Positions 27,667 through 37,901 of a stretch of 64,000 bases of DNA are shown one piece after another. Position 1 is the first letter of the stretch. Every line of letters begins with the position of its first letter. Origin of the DNA: Corynebacterium renale (GTDB taxonomy: Bacteria; Actinomycetota; Actinomycetes; Mycobacteriales; Mycobacteriaceae); the NCBI RefSeq assembly GCF_002563965.1, contig NZ_PDJF01000001.1, positions 434,001 to 498,000 on the forward strand, read 5' to 3'. Below the pieces are notes generated by a model, which was not told the DNA's origin, ran no database searches, and saw nothing but the letters and a program-made list of their open reading frames with translations. Position numbers and translations under genes: made by a program.

Positions 27667-28902
27667 CTAGGTTTTTCCGACGGGGAAAAACAGCGCAATG
27701 GCTTCACGATGAGACTCAAACCCGCCCACGCGAGTCGACGCCCCGTTAAACCCTTCAGTGAAATACACAAACGAGTTCGTGGCCTGCACCGACCCAATCA
27801 GCACACACCTGCCGTAGTACCCACCGCGAAAAGATGCACTTGCGCGACGACCATCAACGGTCAATGTTCCTTTCACACCAGTTTTTGACCCGTTGCCCTC
27901 CACCGCCAAAAACTCGGGTTGCTGCTGCACAATCGCGGTCTGGGTACTCGAAATTTCACGCTGCGCGTCACTTAACTCACCCTGCTGTTTTCCCAGCTTA
28001 TTCTGCTGCTCCTTCAGCGTGTCCTGCTGTTTTTCCAGGCCCTCCATCGCCTCCTGATGTGCCGCAGAAATACGCAAATTCAGGACATTCAACCCCAGCG
28101 AGAGGCTTGCCCCCTGGGCGACGACATTATCCGGAGTTTTCTCCAGCTCCGACTGGAGGGCTTTCACGGTCTTCTCAATTTCAGGGGTGAGCTTCGCCGC
28201 CTGCTCCAAGTCCCGGCGCGCATAGGCCAGGGATTTGGCCACCGCGTCCGTTGGGGCGAGTTGCGTTTCCACGCGAGAGAGGCGGTTGTCCACCGGTGCG
28301 AGAAGGTCGCGTGTTGCTGATTCGGCGCGGGCTTGGGCTTGTTCGAGTTCGCGGACGCGGCGTTTTCTTTCCGCGGTTCGTTGGGCAACAAGTTCCGCGT
28401 TCGTGCGTTCCCGTTCATTTGGCTCAGCAATAGGCTGGCCACCTACGTAAACGCTCACCCCGCTACCTTGCGCATCGACGCCGACCTCAATTGAGGACAC
28501 AATAGAGGACACCTCCCCAAGTGACGGGATCATCACTTCTACGGCGGAGCCCACATCGTAGTCTCGGCCTGGGGCGTACCTGCCGCCGTCGTAGGTGGTG
28601 ATTTGTCGTTCGAAGTAGATTCCCTCAGCAGCCTCTTTCGTGGCTGCGTCTATGGTGTGCTCGAAGGCTGAGTACTCGGCTTCAGCGTTGATGATAACGT
28701 CTGCGCGTCGGAACGATAGGTCGAATCGGCCTGCTTTACGGGCGGTTTCCGGTTGGTAGATGTAGGCGTCTTTGAACCGGTAATCCTGTTCTGCCAGTTT
28801 TTTACCTTCCGGGATTTGGACGTTGAAAGCTCCGTAGATGTAGGTCGCTTTCTGTGGGGCTACTGTGACCTCACCTTTGTCCGCGTACAGGGTTGGTGTC
28901 AT
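27667..28902 (-). CDS. Minor tail protein with coiled coil
   Basis: A 411-residue protein: beta-rich N-terminal part (about residues 1-180), a long coiled coil (about residues 175-335, including EKQQDTLKEQQNKLGKQQGE), and a beta-rich C-terminal domain. The start is ATG 28902 behind AAGGAGG; it overlaps the upstream gene stop. It lies between tail-tip genes and the fibre gene, so it probably forms part of the baseplate or a fibre connector. Confidence 0.75.
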   Translation of the reverse strand: MTPTLYADKGEVTVAPQKATYIYGAFNVQIPEGKKLAEQDYRFKDAYIYQPETARKAGRFDLSFRRADVIINAEAEYSAFEHTIDAATKEAAEGIYFERQITTYDGGRYAPGRDYDVGSAVEVMIPSLGEVSSIVSSIEVGVDAQGSGVSVYVGGQPIAEPNERERTNAELVAQRTAERKRRVRELEQAQARAESATRDLLAPVDNRLSRVETQLAPTDAVAKSLAYARRDLEQAAKLTPEIEKTVKALQSELEKTPDNVVAQGASLSLGLNVLNLRISAAHQEAMEGLEKQQDTLKEQQNKLGKQQGELSDAQREISSTQTAIVQQQPEFLAVEGNGSKTGVKGTLTVDGRRASASFRGGYYGRCVLIGSVQATNSFVYFTEGFNGASTRVGGFESHREAIALFFPVGKT

Positions 28903-29765
28903 TTGTCCTCCTTCTGCTGAGAGCAACGCACAACGATCGTTGCCACTTGCAGGCGATGTCCTTTCGGCTGCGGATCGCCCGGAAGCCACAGGTACGTTGA
29001 GACCGTAATGCCGGCTGAGGCCGCAAGCGGGATAGTATCTTCACCCAACGGTTTGTCCGAAGGATGAATCATCAGCCATGGGGATTCTTGGGCAGGCTGC
29101 TTTTCGACGACGATAGGCGGGTTAGTCGTTACTCCAATTGCTGTGAACACTGCTGCGAGTGATTCATCAATGATCTTTTCGACTGTAGCTAAGGCTGGGC
29201 CCTCAACGATGACAGTGTCGTAGGCTTCGCTGAACTTGATGTCCTGGATACGACGAGGGGTCGTAAACGTTTTGAGGTTGTGAGATTCCCCTACCCAGTC
29301 ACGATTAGCGGTGAACCATCTTCCTTTCCACGAAGCCGGATTGGACACGCACGGAATCTGCCACAAATACGACGCAATGTCCGCCCCCTGTATTTCGATC
29401 AGGACCGGTCCATGCGCGTTGAACTCCACCCGGCGCGGTCCTGCGCGGAAGGCTTGACGTAACCCATTGCGTTCGATGACGATGAGCCTTGTTTTCTCTA
29501 CTGGTTGTAGTGTGCCTGTGTTGTCCGTTGTCCCGATTGAGGGGTCAATGAGGTGTGGAACGCATGGGTGGATGTGGCCGGGTTGGGGTTGGACTGGGAT
29601 TGTTAGTTGTAGGGTCTCGGTGGCGTTTCTGGTAGTACGTGCCGATAGTGATGTGGGGTGCGGCAGGTCGCATAACCAGGTGCCGTTTTCGTCGAGGAGG
29701 CCCGTCCAGAGCCCGTGCGTTGATAGCTGCGTAGATCGGTGGCGGGCGAAGTCTTCAGGTGTCAC
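28899..29765 (-). CDS. Minor tail/tail-tip protein (Gp37-like)
   Basis: A 288-residue protein without membrane segments, starting at a GTG preceded by GAAAGGAG. Its segments on the expected beta-rich scaffold (VLIEIQGADIASYLWQIP, FKFSEAYDTV-like region) and its place right after the Dit-like gene resemble the tail-tip hub proteins of actinophages (ReqiPepy6 Gp37-like group). It may form the hub that closes the tail tube. The assignment is mainly by position. Confidence 0.65.
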   Translation of the reverse strand: MTPEDFARHRSTQLSTHGLWTGLLDENGTWLCDLPHPTSLSARTTRNATETLQLTIPVQPQPGHIHPCVPHLIDPSIGTTDNTGTLQPVEKTRLIVIERNGLRQAFRAGPRRVEFNAHGPVLIEIQGADIASYLWQIPCVSNPASWKGRWFTANRDWVGESHNLKTFTTPRRIQDIKFSEAYDTVIVEGPALATVEKIIDESLAAVFTAIGVTTNPPIVVEKQPAQESPWLMIHPSDKPLGEDTIPLAASAGITVSTYLWLPGDPQPKGHRLQVATIVVRCSQQKEDK

Positions 29766-29777
29766 GTGGGCTCCTTT

Positions 29778-30536
29778 CTAGAGGCGTTTCCAGGGGTCCC
29801 AAATCCCAATGACGTAGGACAACGTTGCGTTCGTTGCGGTGTACGCCGCTTGTGTACCTGGGGGGATTGACGATGGGATGAATTCCAGTGCGCGGGTTAG
29901 CCCCAGGTCTTGGGTGCCGTCCGGGGTGCAGACCACTCCGCCGCGGGTGCCGTCGAGGTTGACGGTGCGCATGCTGGGTGCGCTGGGTAGTCGCATGGTG
30001 ACTGCTGAAGGGAGCGACACCTTGCTGTTGGAGCCTTGCCAGGCCACTGTTGGAGACAGGGGTACGTCGCCGTCGTTTGCGATGAGGTGTGTGCCTGGTG
30101 GCAGGGTTGTGGATCGTTGCCAGACCCCGGTGTGGCAGACCAGGGGGACGGTCACCGAAACCAGCCATTCATGGTCTGGGTCTGATTCGGGGGCTGGTAT
30201 TGCCCCGTCTTGGGTGACATGGCAGGCCCACGTATCACCAGTGCTGGTTAGCAGGGACAGTATCCCTGGGGTGGTGTGTGAGAATGCGGCGCGCACTCGT
30301 GAATAGACGGCATCAACCTCGTGGACGTCGATAAGCAAGCCCAAGCTTCCGGTCATCTTGCCCGTGGTCGTCCCTGTGATGATCTCGCCCGGGACGTAGG
30401 GGCTGGTGACTGATTGCGTGGTTGGTGTCCCCACCAGGCCGCTGAGGGCTGCTCGTTCAATCGCCACTGTGGAGTCTGCGCCGGTGAGGTCTAAAAGATC
30501 ACCGGCAGGACTGGTGTACGTGATCGAGTAAGCCAT
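29778..30536 (-). CDS. Distal tail (Dit-like) protein
   Basis: A 252-residue protein located immediately after the tape-measure gene, the usual place for Dit. The N-terminal part (VAIERAALSGLVG, TGKMTGSLGLLID) and a C-terminal galectin-like region (about residues 150-252, ending SYVIGIWDPWKRL) fit the family. Dit proteins form the ring at the tail end on which the tip and fibres assemble. AAAGGAG precedes the ATG. Confidence 0.75.
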   Translation of the reverse strand: MAYSITYTSPAGDLLDLTGADSTVAIERAALSGLVGTPTTQSVTSPYVPGEIITGTTTGKMTGSLGLLIDVHEVDAVYSRVRAAFSHTTPGILSLLTSTGDTWACHVTQDGAIPAPESDPDHEWLVSVTVPLVCHTGVWQRSTTLPPGTHLIANDGDVPLSPTVAWQGSNSKVSLPSAVTMRLPSAPSMRTVNLDGTRGGVVCTPDGTQDLGLTRALEFIPSSIPPGTQAAYTATNATLSYVIGIWDPWKRL

Positions 30537-30556
30537 GTGTTTCTCCTTTCATTTGT

Positions 30557-33500
30557 TTAGCGGGTGAAGTAGTCCGCGCCTGAGGGGGCGAGCTTGCGTT
30601 CAACTTCACCAATGCGGCCACCGAGGCCTTCTGCAACCTGGTTGAAAACATTCAGCAGCCGTTCTTCAGCAGTGCCCTCAGTCGGCACCGTGATATTGAA
30701 CGTGGGGCCTGCTGCCTTACCCTTTGTCTCTAGTGCTTTAGCGAGTGCTTCGAGTGCCCCACCCTGGCGGTCCAATGCTGAAGCAATCGCCTCACGCTGT
30801 GCTTGCTCAGCTCGCTGAACTTCCTCAGGGGTGGAATACCGAATAGATGGGGTCTTCGGGGCTGCGAATATCTTCTTCATCATCTCCGCCAAGTCGCCAG
30901 GGGCTGCCGACTGTGCTGCGTCGGTAGCGCTCACGTTGCCGCGGTCGTTAATCCCAGCAATAAAGCCCTTGACGTCAGCCTGATTGAACTGGCTTGAGAC
31001 CGTTGGGGGTGCCGCAAAATCAGGCATCGGTAAAGGTTCCATCCCGGCAGCCTTGACCTGCTGCTGCGACAACTTCAACTGGTGGGCAATCATCGACTGC
31101 ACACCCTGGAGGGCTTCTGCCTGCTTGCCTGCAGAACCTAGCAGCGTGTTGAACTGATTTAGGTAGAACTCAGAAGCCTTACGAAGTGCCGCCACCTCAG
31201 TCTTGGATGATGACCGGTCAATAGCAGCTTCAAGCTTCTGCATTTCTGCAGCAGCCTGCCACGCCAACTGCTCTTGCTGGAGTTGGGCGATCTTCGGGGC
31301 GTAATCAGCCTCAATCTTTGTCTCACCCATCGACCGCTCAATATCAGCAATCGACTTCTTCCAGTCCGCAATCCGCTTCTCTTCCTCCAGATCGTCCAGA
31401 GCCCGGCGCGCTTTGCTTAGTGGTGAAGCTTCGAGGGCCGCTTTAGCTGCGTCCTCACGGCCTAAGCCCATGTGGAAGGCTGCTTCTTCCATGGCTTTGC
31501 GGGCTTGGGCTTGTTCTTGGACGGTGAGCTGGGACATTAGGCCCTTGCCGGAGGCTTCGCGTTGGGCGATTTCGGCTTGGATTTGCTCGATCTGGCGTTG
31601 GTAGGTCTTTTTCTGGGAGACTGACCACCATTTCTGGCGCTTCTTGCCTTGGGCTTCTGCAAGCTTGACGTAGAGCTCGGCAGTCCTGGACCCAGTTTGT
31701 GCCTTCTCGACGTTCATGCCGCGGGCTAGGCCGGTGGCCGCGGCAAGCTGTGCCGCCTGTGCCTGCAAAGTGCGCACCGACGATGCTGCTTGCAAGGCTG
31801 CGATAGCAGAAGCCTTATGTGCCTCCAGCAACTGGATCGCTGAGGATTTCTCTGCCGCCATGGCCTCGGCTCTGGCTTGCCACACTTCATGCTGCAGCGC
31901 ATTCTGCTCGTTTAACGCAGCCCTGGAAGCGTCAGCTAATTCCTGCCACCGGAAGATACCTGTCCGCGAGGCTTCCTCAATCTGGCGTTGGAGGGCAGCC
32001 ACGCTTGTCGAGGCAATCGTAATGGACTGCTCGCGTGCAGCCTCCAGTTTTGCCTGTGCGCGGGCAATGTTGACCAGGCCGTCCATCTGGGTTTTCTGGT
32101 AGTCAAACTGTGCTCGCGACAAGTCCCACTGGGCGCGTGCCTGAGCCAGTTTGTCTTGGGCCACCTGGATATGCAGCCGGGCAGTTGCTTGCGACATCTC
32201 GTCGATAACGCTGACCAGCTCTGCCATCGCCTGGGCAGACTCGGCAACAGCTTGTGCCTGCAACGTTTTGATGCGGTTGACTGCCTCAATGATGCGATTA
32301 ACCACCGAGAAAATAGCCTTCGCCGCTTCGATAGCCATCGTGATCTGGGCAGCGTAGATGTTGCCAGAGATCTGGGCTACCGTATTGGCGGCATCGGCAA
32401 CTTCAAGTTCGGCGTCCGAGACACGCTGCGTTGCCTTCTTGATAGCCTGGGCGTTTTTCGCACCGTTCTTATCGATGTCATCGCTGGCATCTTCACGGGC
32501 GCGAGCAAGCTTACGCTCGGCAGCTTCAATCCGGTCAGCCTTACCGCTGGCGCGTGCCTTAGCCAGATCGCGTTCGGCATCTTCAAGGCGACGGGCTGCC
32601 TGCTTCGACATCCCACCACCTTCAGCGGTCGCTTTCTCTAGTTCCTTGCGCGCTTCGCGGAGTTCTTCTTCGGCCTCGCCCATGGCCAGGACATCAGCAT
32701 GAGCCTGGGCGCGGGTATCAGCAAGACCTTGTTCTGCATCACGCAGACCAGTGAACTCTTCAGGCAACAGAAGTGACGCAACCTGCAGGCCGTAACGGGT
32801 GGGGTTAGAGTCAATCCGCTCAGCAACCCCAGTCATGGCTTCTGCAGCCTTGTTCAGCGCCTCGGTCGCCCCAGGCAAAGCTTCAGCAGCCCGGGTAAGT
32901 GCCGCCCAGGACGCACCCGACAAAGCACCAGAGACTGCGGACGTGACAGACCCTCCGGGGACACGACCGCCAGTCCACAGCCCTGGCGTGTCTGGCCACG
33001 TGCCCGCGTTCATTGCCGCCAACTGATGGTGGTACCGCTGGGAGGACCGGGCATTAATCACCCATTCCCCGCCATCAAGGCGCACAAGTGGCATACCAAG
33101 CGAGTCAACCCCACCGAACCCATCACGGGTGCCGGTGCCGGGGCCGCTAGTTGGCAGTTGCCCACCGGTTGCACGCCCATTCAGACGCAGCGCCATCAGC
33201 GTAGAGACAACATCATGGGTACGTGCCGCTGACCCGAATCCAACAGCCGAGCGGGAACGCTGCTTGCGACCACCAGCGTCGGTTACTTCCACACTGGTGG
33301 CACCAGTATCAGCATTCGGGAAATGCATCCAGTCGGTAAAACCACGACCTGTCAAGGGGCCTGCAGTTTTCCCGATAGTAAACCCACCGCCGGTGTTACC
33401 ACCGGACTCGACGAAAGTGCCGTCAGCCAACACCATTGCGGTATGCCCATTGATGCCACCGCCCTGGTCCCACCATCCGATAGTGATATCGCCACTGGAA

Positions 33501-36500
33501 CCCTGGCCTGGCTCCGCACCACGGGAGGCCAACCACTGCCCCTCGGTTACCGTCGACATGCGTGACTCGAACGGGTCGCGGCCCTGCCACGTGTTAATCG
33601 TGAGCGCTACGGCACCGGAGCAGTCGACGCCGGCAGGTGACCACCCGCCCATGATGTACGGAGTGCCGTCCATGAACCGAATCTTGGACTTCAGCGCAGC
33701 CGAATCCAGCACACGCCCACCGGTCTCCAAAGCCTGCAGACCAGGAACCACATCCGGGAACGTTCCGGCATTCATAGCCGCAAGCTGTCGGTCATACCGT
33801 CGTGCGGAACGAGCATTAATCACCCATTCCCCACCGTCGAGACGCGACAGTGGCATGCCCTCGGCAGTCACCCCAAGGAAACCATCAGTAATCTCTGTGC
33901 CCGGGCCAGTCGTCGGCAAGCGGTAGCCAACATTGCCACCAGCTGCCAGGCCCTGGACCCGACCACCGGAAGCGCGGCCACCGGTATTGCCAGACACCGT
34001 CCGGCGAGTCGTCGTGACCGTGATGTTCTTGTCCTTCAGAGCGTTGAGGTCATCACTTACCGATTTGATGTCACGACGCGCCTGCTCGACATCGGCCTCG
34101 ACCTTGGTCTTCTTCTCTTCGGGCGCGTCCTTTATGTCATCGACAAATTTCTTGACTTTATCCCGGGCTTCCTCAGTCCGGGCCTCGATGATCGTGTTTT
34201 TCTCATCAGGGGTGGTATCCAGCGCCACGCCCAATTCTTCAAGCTGGCGCCGTGCGTCCTCGGACACGATGGACATCTCAATCGGTTTATCGTTCGGCAT
34301 GTTCTCAATGAGCGCCCAGACAATAGCTACTTCCGTTTCAACATCCGATGCGCCTTTTAACTGCACCAGAGTTTCCACAACCTCCGGCATAAGACCGTAC
34401 TGCTGCTGCAAAGCTTCCAACTGATCTGGAAGAAGTTCGTAAGCGTCCGACAGCCCCGCAAGGCCGACTTTGGCGACCTCAAACGCCTCGCCTGCATCAT
34501 TTCCATCAGCCACAGCTTTCAAGAAGCGGTCAGACAACGACATCAACGAATCATGCAACGACTGCGCATTCTTATCCGTTGCCTGCAACTTGCCCGACTG
34601 ATCAAACAGCGCATCGCCTAGCCCCTCACCATCAACAATGGCCGACTGGGCAGACGACGCCACCTGGTCCACAGTCTTAGCAAGACTCATCATCGCGTCC
34701 TGAGCAGACGCCGGCAACATCCCCATGCCCTCAAGCACAGACTTCAACGCCGACAGACGGTCCTCAGCACTTGCCGACGAATCAGCAAGAACCCCAATAC
34801 CTGCAGCAATCTGGGCAGTCGCCGGCTCCACACGCTGTGCCGCAGCAACCTGGGCATCAAGCTCACGCTTGACTCCGGCTAACTGGTCGGCAGCATGGCC
34901 ACCAGCTTCACCGGACTCACGCAACTTATTAATCAGGGCATCATACTGCGGGCCACCGGCAGCAATAGCCTGATACATCTGCTGCTCAGTCATCGACAGC
35001 TCTTCAAACGTGTCCTGCAACTCCTTGTACGCAGCCCGGCGCGTACGTGTGGCTTCTGCGTCGGCTTGGTATTGGTCGGAGAAGGTCATCCGTCCGAGAA
35101 GGCCTTCGTCGGTGTCTACTTTGTAGACCAACTTGTCGGAGGCTTGGCCTTTGGCCATGAATTCGGTGAGTTGGTTTTGTGCTGCTGCTTCGGCTGCTTT
35201 ACGTCCGGCTTCGGAGAGTGCTCCGGTAGTGCCTGCGACTGCGAGAGTGAGGTCGCGTTGGACTGCTGCTGCGTTTGCTGCTGATTCGCGGACCTTATCT
35301 TGGGCTGCGGCTAGGGCGGTGTGGGCGTCGATGACGGCTGTGACTGCGATGGTGGCCGCGCCGAGTGCGACGTTCCAGGGGCCGCCAAGGAAGTCGACGA
35401 CACTGCGACCTGCTTGCGCAGCGACGGCTGCTGCGCCCTTGGCATTGCCCGCGAAGCTGGCCAAGCCGGCTGCAGACCGATGCCCGAATTGGGTGATGAT
35501 GTGATCTGCAGACTCCCATGCATTAGATGATGCCAGGGCTGCTTGTTGCGCTGTTTTCGCCGCATTGATGTGGTTTTGGCGCCACTCAAGGAGTGGTTCT
35601 TTTGCATTTATAAACGTTGTGGCAGTTTTTGCCACAGATTTGTTTGTCGATTCAGTTGCTGCGTATATCGCAGCGTCGAGTCGAGTGATGGTGTAACCCG
35701 ACTTCTGAAGCATTTGTTGCCACTCTCGTGCGTTGCCTGCGGAGGCCCGCATAGAGGCACCCATCATGCTCACTTTTTCGGGGAATGCTTGCCACTTGGA
35801 CAGTGCCATGACAGCACCGGCTGCCATGAGTGGAGTTTGGATACCTTCTAAAGCGCTCGCGAGACCAGCGACTGCGGAGGCTGCTGGCTCTGCAGCGCTA
35901 GCAATCCCGGAGAATACGACCTTGCCTGCACCAAGCCCGGATTCAAGGGCTGAACCGGCCTTTTCGATTCCCTTGGTAAACAAGTCCAGGCCGCCGACGA
36001 GGTAGTCCTGGGAAGCGTCAAAGACTGCCAGGTAGGCATCTTCGGCGGTGTTTTGCATGCGCTCGAGTGCCCCTGGAAGGCCCTCGGTTTGGGCTGCTGC
36101 AACTTCGGCAGCCTGCCCTTGGCGGGTAACCGCATCACGCAGATTCGCGAATTGCTCAGCACCCTGGGATGCAGCAATGCCGGCTAGGCGCATCGCGTCA
36201 GACCCGAACAAGGTTGCTGTTGCTGCTTGGTACTGTTCGTCTGACATAGATGCGGCAGCCTTATTCAGCTGGCCCATCAAAGACTCAAGGCCAACGAACC
36301 GGCCCTGGGCATCGTAGATCGTCAGACCAAGTTCCTCAATGGCTCGCTGAGCAGGTTTACCCTGGTCGGTCAGTGACAGCAGCGCAGTCTTGAGCAAAGT
36401 ACCGGCGTCAGAGCCGGTAATACCGGCATTGGCGAACATTGCAATCGCGGTCGCCGTATCGTCAATATTGACCCCGAACTGGTTGGCCACAGTACCGGCC

Positions 36501-37060
36501 TGCTGCAATGCCATCGAAACATCGGTCATCTCAGCAGATGAAGCATTAGCCGCACCAGCCAGAATGTCCGAAACGCGCCCAGCCTCTGAGGCGTCCAACG
36601 AGAACGCCTGCAAGGCTTGGGATTGAATCGTTGCCGCAGTAGCCGCGTCGACCTGAGCAGCTGAAGCCAGCTGCAGTGTGCCCTTGGCTGCCTCCATGGA
36701 CTGCTCGACGCTAAACCCACCTTTGGCAAGTTCCGTCATCGCAGCTGCCGCATCGGAGGCCGACGTAGCCGTTAGGTCCGTCGCACTGCCCAGTTCCCGG
36801 GCCTTAGCCTGGACAGCCTCCAACTGTGCAGCCGAGGCCTGAGACACTGCTGCCATGGTGTTGAGCTGAGACTGGAATTCCTTACCGGTCTCAAACACGT
36901 TCCGGGCGAACTCCGCGCCACCCATCGCAGCGCCAAGGGCTGCACCCATCTTGCCGGCTGCGCCAATAACACCACTTAAGCCCGACTCGAGTTTCTTGTC
37001 GAAACCTTTCAGATCTGGCTCGACAAGAATATCAATCTTGCCACCGGCAGCAGTACTCAT
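30557..37060 (-). CDS. Tape measure protein with embedded NlpC/P60 peptidase domain
   Basis: A 2167-residue protein, by far the longest gene, that sets tail length and travels with DNA into the host. Residues 1-350 are the conserved tape-measure N-terminus. Hydrophobic helices lie near residues 385-420 and 530-590. At about residues 1125-1225 is a C40 (NlpC/P60-type) peptidase domain with the catalytic Cys in GVDCSGAVAL and His in NGHTAMVL. Two copies of a roughly 60-residue segment (both with RLDGGEWVINARS and QLAAMNAGT) flank it. The rest is coiled coil. The peptidase likely opens peptidoglycan during DNA entry. Confidence 0.93.
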   Translation of the reverse strand: MSTAAGGKIDILVEPDLKGFDKKLESGLSGVIGAAGKMGAALGAAMGGAEFARNVFETGKEFQSQLNTMAAVSQASAAQLEAVQAKARELGSATDLTATSASDAAAAMTELAKGGFSVEQSMEAAKGTLQLASAAQVDAATAATIQSQALQAFSLDASEAGRVSDILAGAANASSAEMTDVSMALQQAGTVANQFGVNIDDTATAIAMFANAGITGSDAGTLLKTALLSLTDQGKPAQRAIEELGLTIYDAQGRFVGLESLMGQLNKAAASMSDEQYQAATATLFGSDAMRLAGIAASQGAEQFANLRDAVTRQGQAAEVAAAQTEGLPGALERMQNTAEDAYLAVFDASQDYLVGGLDLFTKGIEKAGSALESGLGAGKVVFSGIASAAEPAASAVAGLASALEGIQTPLMAAGAVMALSKWQAFPEKVSMMGASMRASAGNAREWQQMLQKSGYTITRLDAAIYAATESTNKSVAKTATTFINAKEPLLEWRQNHINAAKTAQQAALASSNAWESADHIITQFGHRSAAGLASFAGNAKGAAAVAAQAGRSVVDFLGGPWNVALGAATIAVTAVIDAHTALAAAQDKVRESAANAAAVQRDLTLAVAGTTGALSEAGRKAAEAAAQNQLTEFMAKGQASDKLVYKVDTDEGLLGRMTFSDQYQADAEATRTRRAAYKELQDTFEELSMTEQQMYQAIAAGGPQYDALINKLRESGEAGGHAADQLAGVKRELDAQVAAAQRVEPATAQIAAGIGVLADSSASAEDRLSALKSVLEGMGMLPASAQDAMMSLAKTVDQVASSAQSAIVDGEGLGDALFDQSGKLQATDKNAQSLHDSLMSLSDRFLKAVADGNDAGEAFEVAKVGLAGLSDAYELLPDQLEALQQQYGLMPEVVETLVQLKGASDVETEVAIVWALIENMPNDKPIEMSIVSEDARRQLEELGVALDTTPDEKNTIIEARTEEARDKVKKFVDDIKDAPEEKKTKVEADVEQARRDIKSVSDDLNALKDKNITVTTTRRTVSGNTGGRASGGRVQGLAAGGNVGYRLPTTGPGTEITDGFLGVTAEGMPLSRLDGGEWVINARSARRYDRQLAAMNAGTFPDVVPGLQALETGGRVLDSAALKSKIRFMDGTPYIMGGWSPAGVDCSGAVALTINTWQGRDPFESRMSTVTEGQWLASRGAEPGQGSSGDITIGWWDQGGGINGHTAMVLADGTFVESGGNTGGGFTIGKTAGPLTGRGFTDWMHFPNADTGATSVEVTDAGGRKQRSRSAVGFGSAARTHDVVSTLMALRLNGRATGGQLPTSGPGTGTRDGFGGVDSLGMPLVRLDGGEWVINARSSQRYHHQLAAMNAGTWPDTPGLWTGGRVPGGSVTSAVSGALSGASWAALTRAAEALPGATEALNKAAEAMTGVAERIDSNPTRYGLQVASLLLPEEFTGLRDAEQGLADTRAQAHADVLAMGEAEEELREARKELEKATAEGGGMSKQAARRLEDAERDLAKARASGKADRIEAAERKLARAREDASDDIDKNGAKNAQAIKKATQRVSDAELEVADAANTVAQISGNIYAAQITMAIEAAKAIFSVVNRIIEAVNRIKTLQAQAVAESAQAMAELVSVIDEMSQATARLHIQVAQDKLAQARAQWDLSRAQFDYQKTQMDGLVNIARAQAKLEAAREQSITIASTSVAALQRQIEEASRTGIFRWQELADASRAALNEQNALQHEVWQARAEAMAAEKSSAIQLLEAHKASAIAALQAASSVRTLQAQAAQLAAATGLARGMNVEKAQTGSRTAELYVKLAEAQGKKRQKWWSVSQKKTYQRQIEQIQAEIAQREASGKGLMSQLTVQEQAQARKAMEEAAFHMGLGREDAAKAALEASPLSKARRALDDLEEEKRIADWKKSIADIERSMGETKIEADYAPKIAQLQQEQLAWQAAAEMQKLEAAIDRSSSKTEVAALRKASEFYLNQFNTLLGSAGKQAEALQGVQSMIAHQLKLSQQQVKAAGMEPLPMPDFAAPPTVSSQFNQADVKGFIAGINDRGNVSATDAAQSAAPGDLAEMMKKIFAAPKTPSIRYSTPEEVQRAEQAQREAIASALDRQGGALEALAKALETKGKAAGPTFNITVPTEGTAEERLLNVFNQVAEGLGGRIGEVERKLAPSGADYFTR

Positions 37061-37069
37061 AATGTCCTC

Positions 37070-37866
37070 CTAGGAGTCGTTGGTTTGGCCACGCATCTGA
37101 CGCAGCTGGGCAATAGAAATCCGTTTCTTTTTCACCGGACGCGCGGACCGGTCCTCTAGCCCCTTGACAAGTGCGGCCATCAACGCCTCCTGGCGTGCCG
37201 GTGGCCGTTGTGCCACCGGCCAAATCACAGGCTTATCCGGGGGCTTTACCCCGGCGCGTTTGCGTTCGGCGCGTTGTTTTTTCACCTCAGGGTCATCAGG
37301 GTCGGTGATCCATGAGGTGTATTCGGATTGCAGCCAGTAGTCGAGGCGGTCGACCAGTAGGGCGAGGTTTTCCTCAGTGTGTGTCCAGGACGGTTGGAGG
37401 CCGTCGATAAATGCTGCGAGGTCTCGGTGGTCGATGCTGTGGAATGCGTGGCGGAAGCTTAGTCCGTATTGTTGCTGGAATCCGCGGGTAAGTTCGGCAG
37501 GGTCGTAGTGCCGACGGGTCCAGGCAAAAAATCTCCGCTCCCTTCACGCAGACCGGCGAGCTTGCCGATGGCCACTAGGATGCGAGAGACCTCGACCTGG
37601 GAGAGTTGGAGGATTTCGTCGACGAATTCGGCGATGACCTTCTTCGGAGAGTCGGACAGTAGCTTGATTTGGTCGATAATCCAGGCACGCTGGTCTGTGG
37701 CCTGTGCGAGGTGTGACGGTTCGTAGAAGCTCATGTACGTGGAGACTTCAGCGCCTGTGAAGCGTCGTTTGATGCTGATGATTTTGCCCTTGAGGGTGAT
37801 TTCTTGGGGTTCGCCTGCGTCGAATGCCAAGGCGAGGTCCATGAGGTCTAGTGGCTGTGTGCCCAT
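37070..37866 (-). CDS. Tail assembly chaperone fusion (GT), made by -1 frameshift
   Basis: Codons 1-114 are shared with the short chaperone; after slippage at 37525-37531 translation continues in the -1 frame for 151 more residues (265 in total). The -1 frame is open from the slip site to 37070 without a stop and begins FAWTRRHYDPAELTRGFQQQ, ending QLRQMRGQTNDS. Position directly before the tape-measure gene and the G/GT arrangement match lambda and most siphoviruses. The fusion recruits tail tube subunits to the tape measure. Confidence 0.85.
37459..37866 (-). CDS. Tail assembly chaperone (G), zero-frame product
   Basis: A 135-residue acidic helical protein starting at ATG 37866. Conserved-looking segments are LDLMDLALAFDAGEPQ and LLSDSPKKVIAEFVDEILQL. 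It lies between the major tail protein and the tape-measure gene. In siphoviruses this product and its frameshifted longer form bind the tape measure during tail assembly and are absent from virions. A terminator stands just upstream of the gene. Confidence 0.85.
   Translation of the reverse strand: MGTQPLDLMDLALAFDAGEPQEITLKGKIISIKRRFTGAEVSTYMSFYEPSHLAQATDQRAWIIDQIKLLSDSPKKVIAEFVDEILQLSQVEVSRILVAIGKLAGLREGSGDFLPGPVGTTTLPNLPADSSNNTD
37525..37531 (-). promoter_or_regulatory. -1 ribosomal frameshift slippery site T TTT TTG
   Basis: On the minus strand the zero frame reads GAT TTT TTG, so the heptamer T-TTT-TTG allows both tRNAs to slip back one base. It occurs at codons 113-114 of the chaperone gene, near its end, exactly where a siphovirus G/T slip is expected. 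Confidence 0.85.
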
Positions 37867-37901
37867 AGTGTGTACTTCCTCTCGAGAGTGTGAAAATGGG
37901 T

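Noticed and set aside
37070..37285. Independent 71-codon gene before the tape measure
   Set aside because: Its frame is open back to the slippery site and it starts at a GTG with no ribosome site; it is the end of the frameshifted chaperone.
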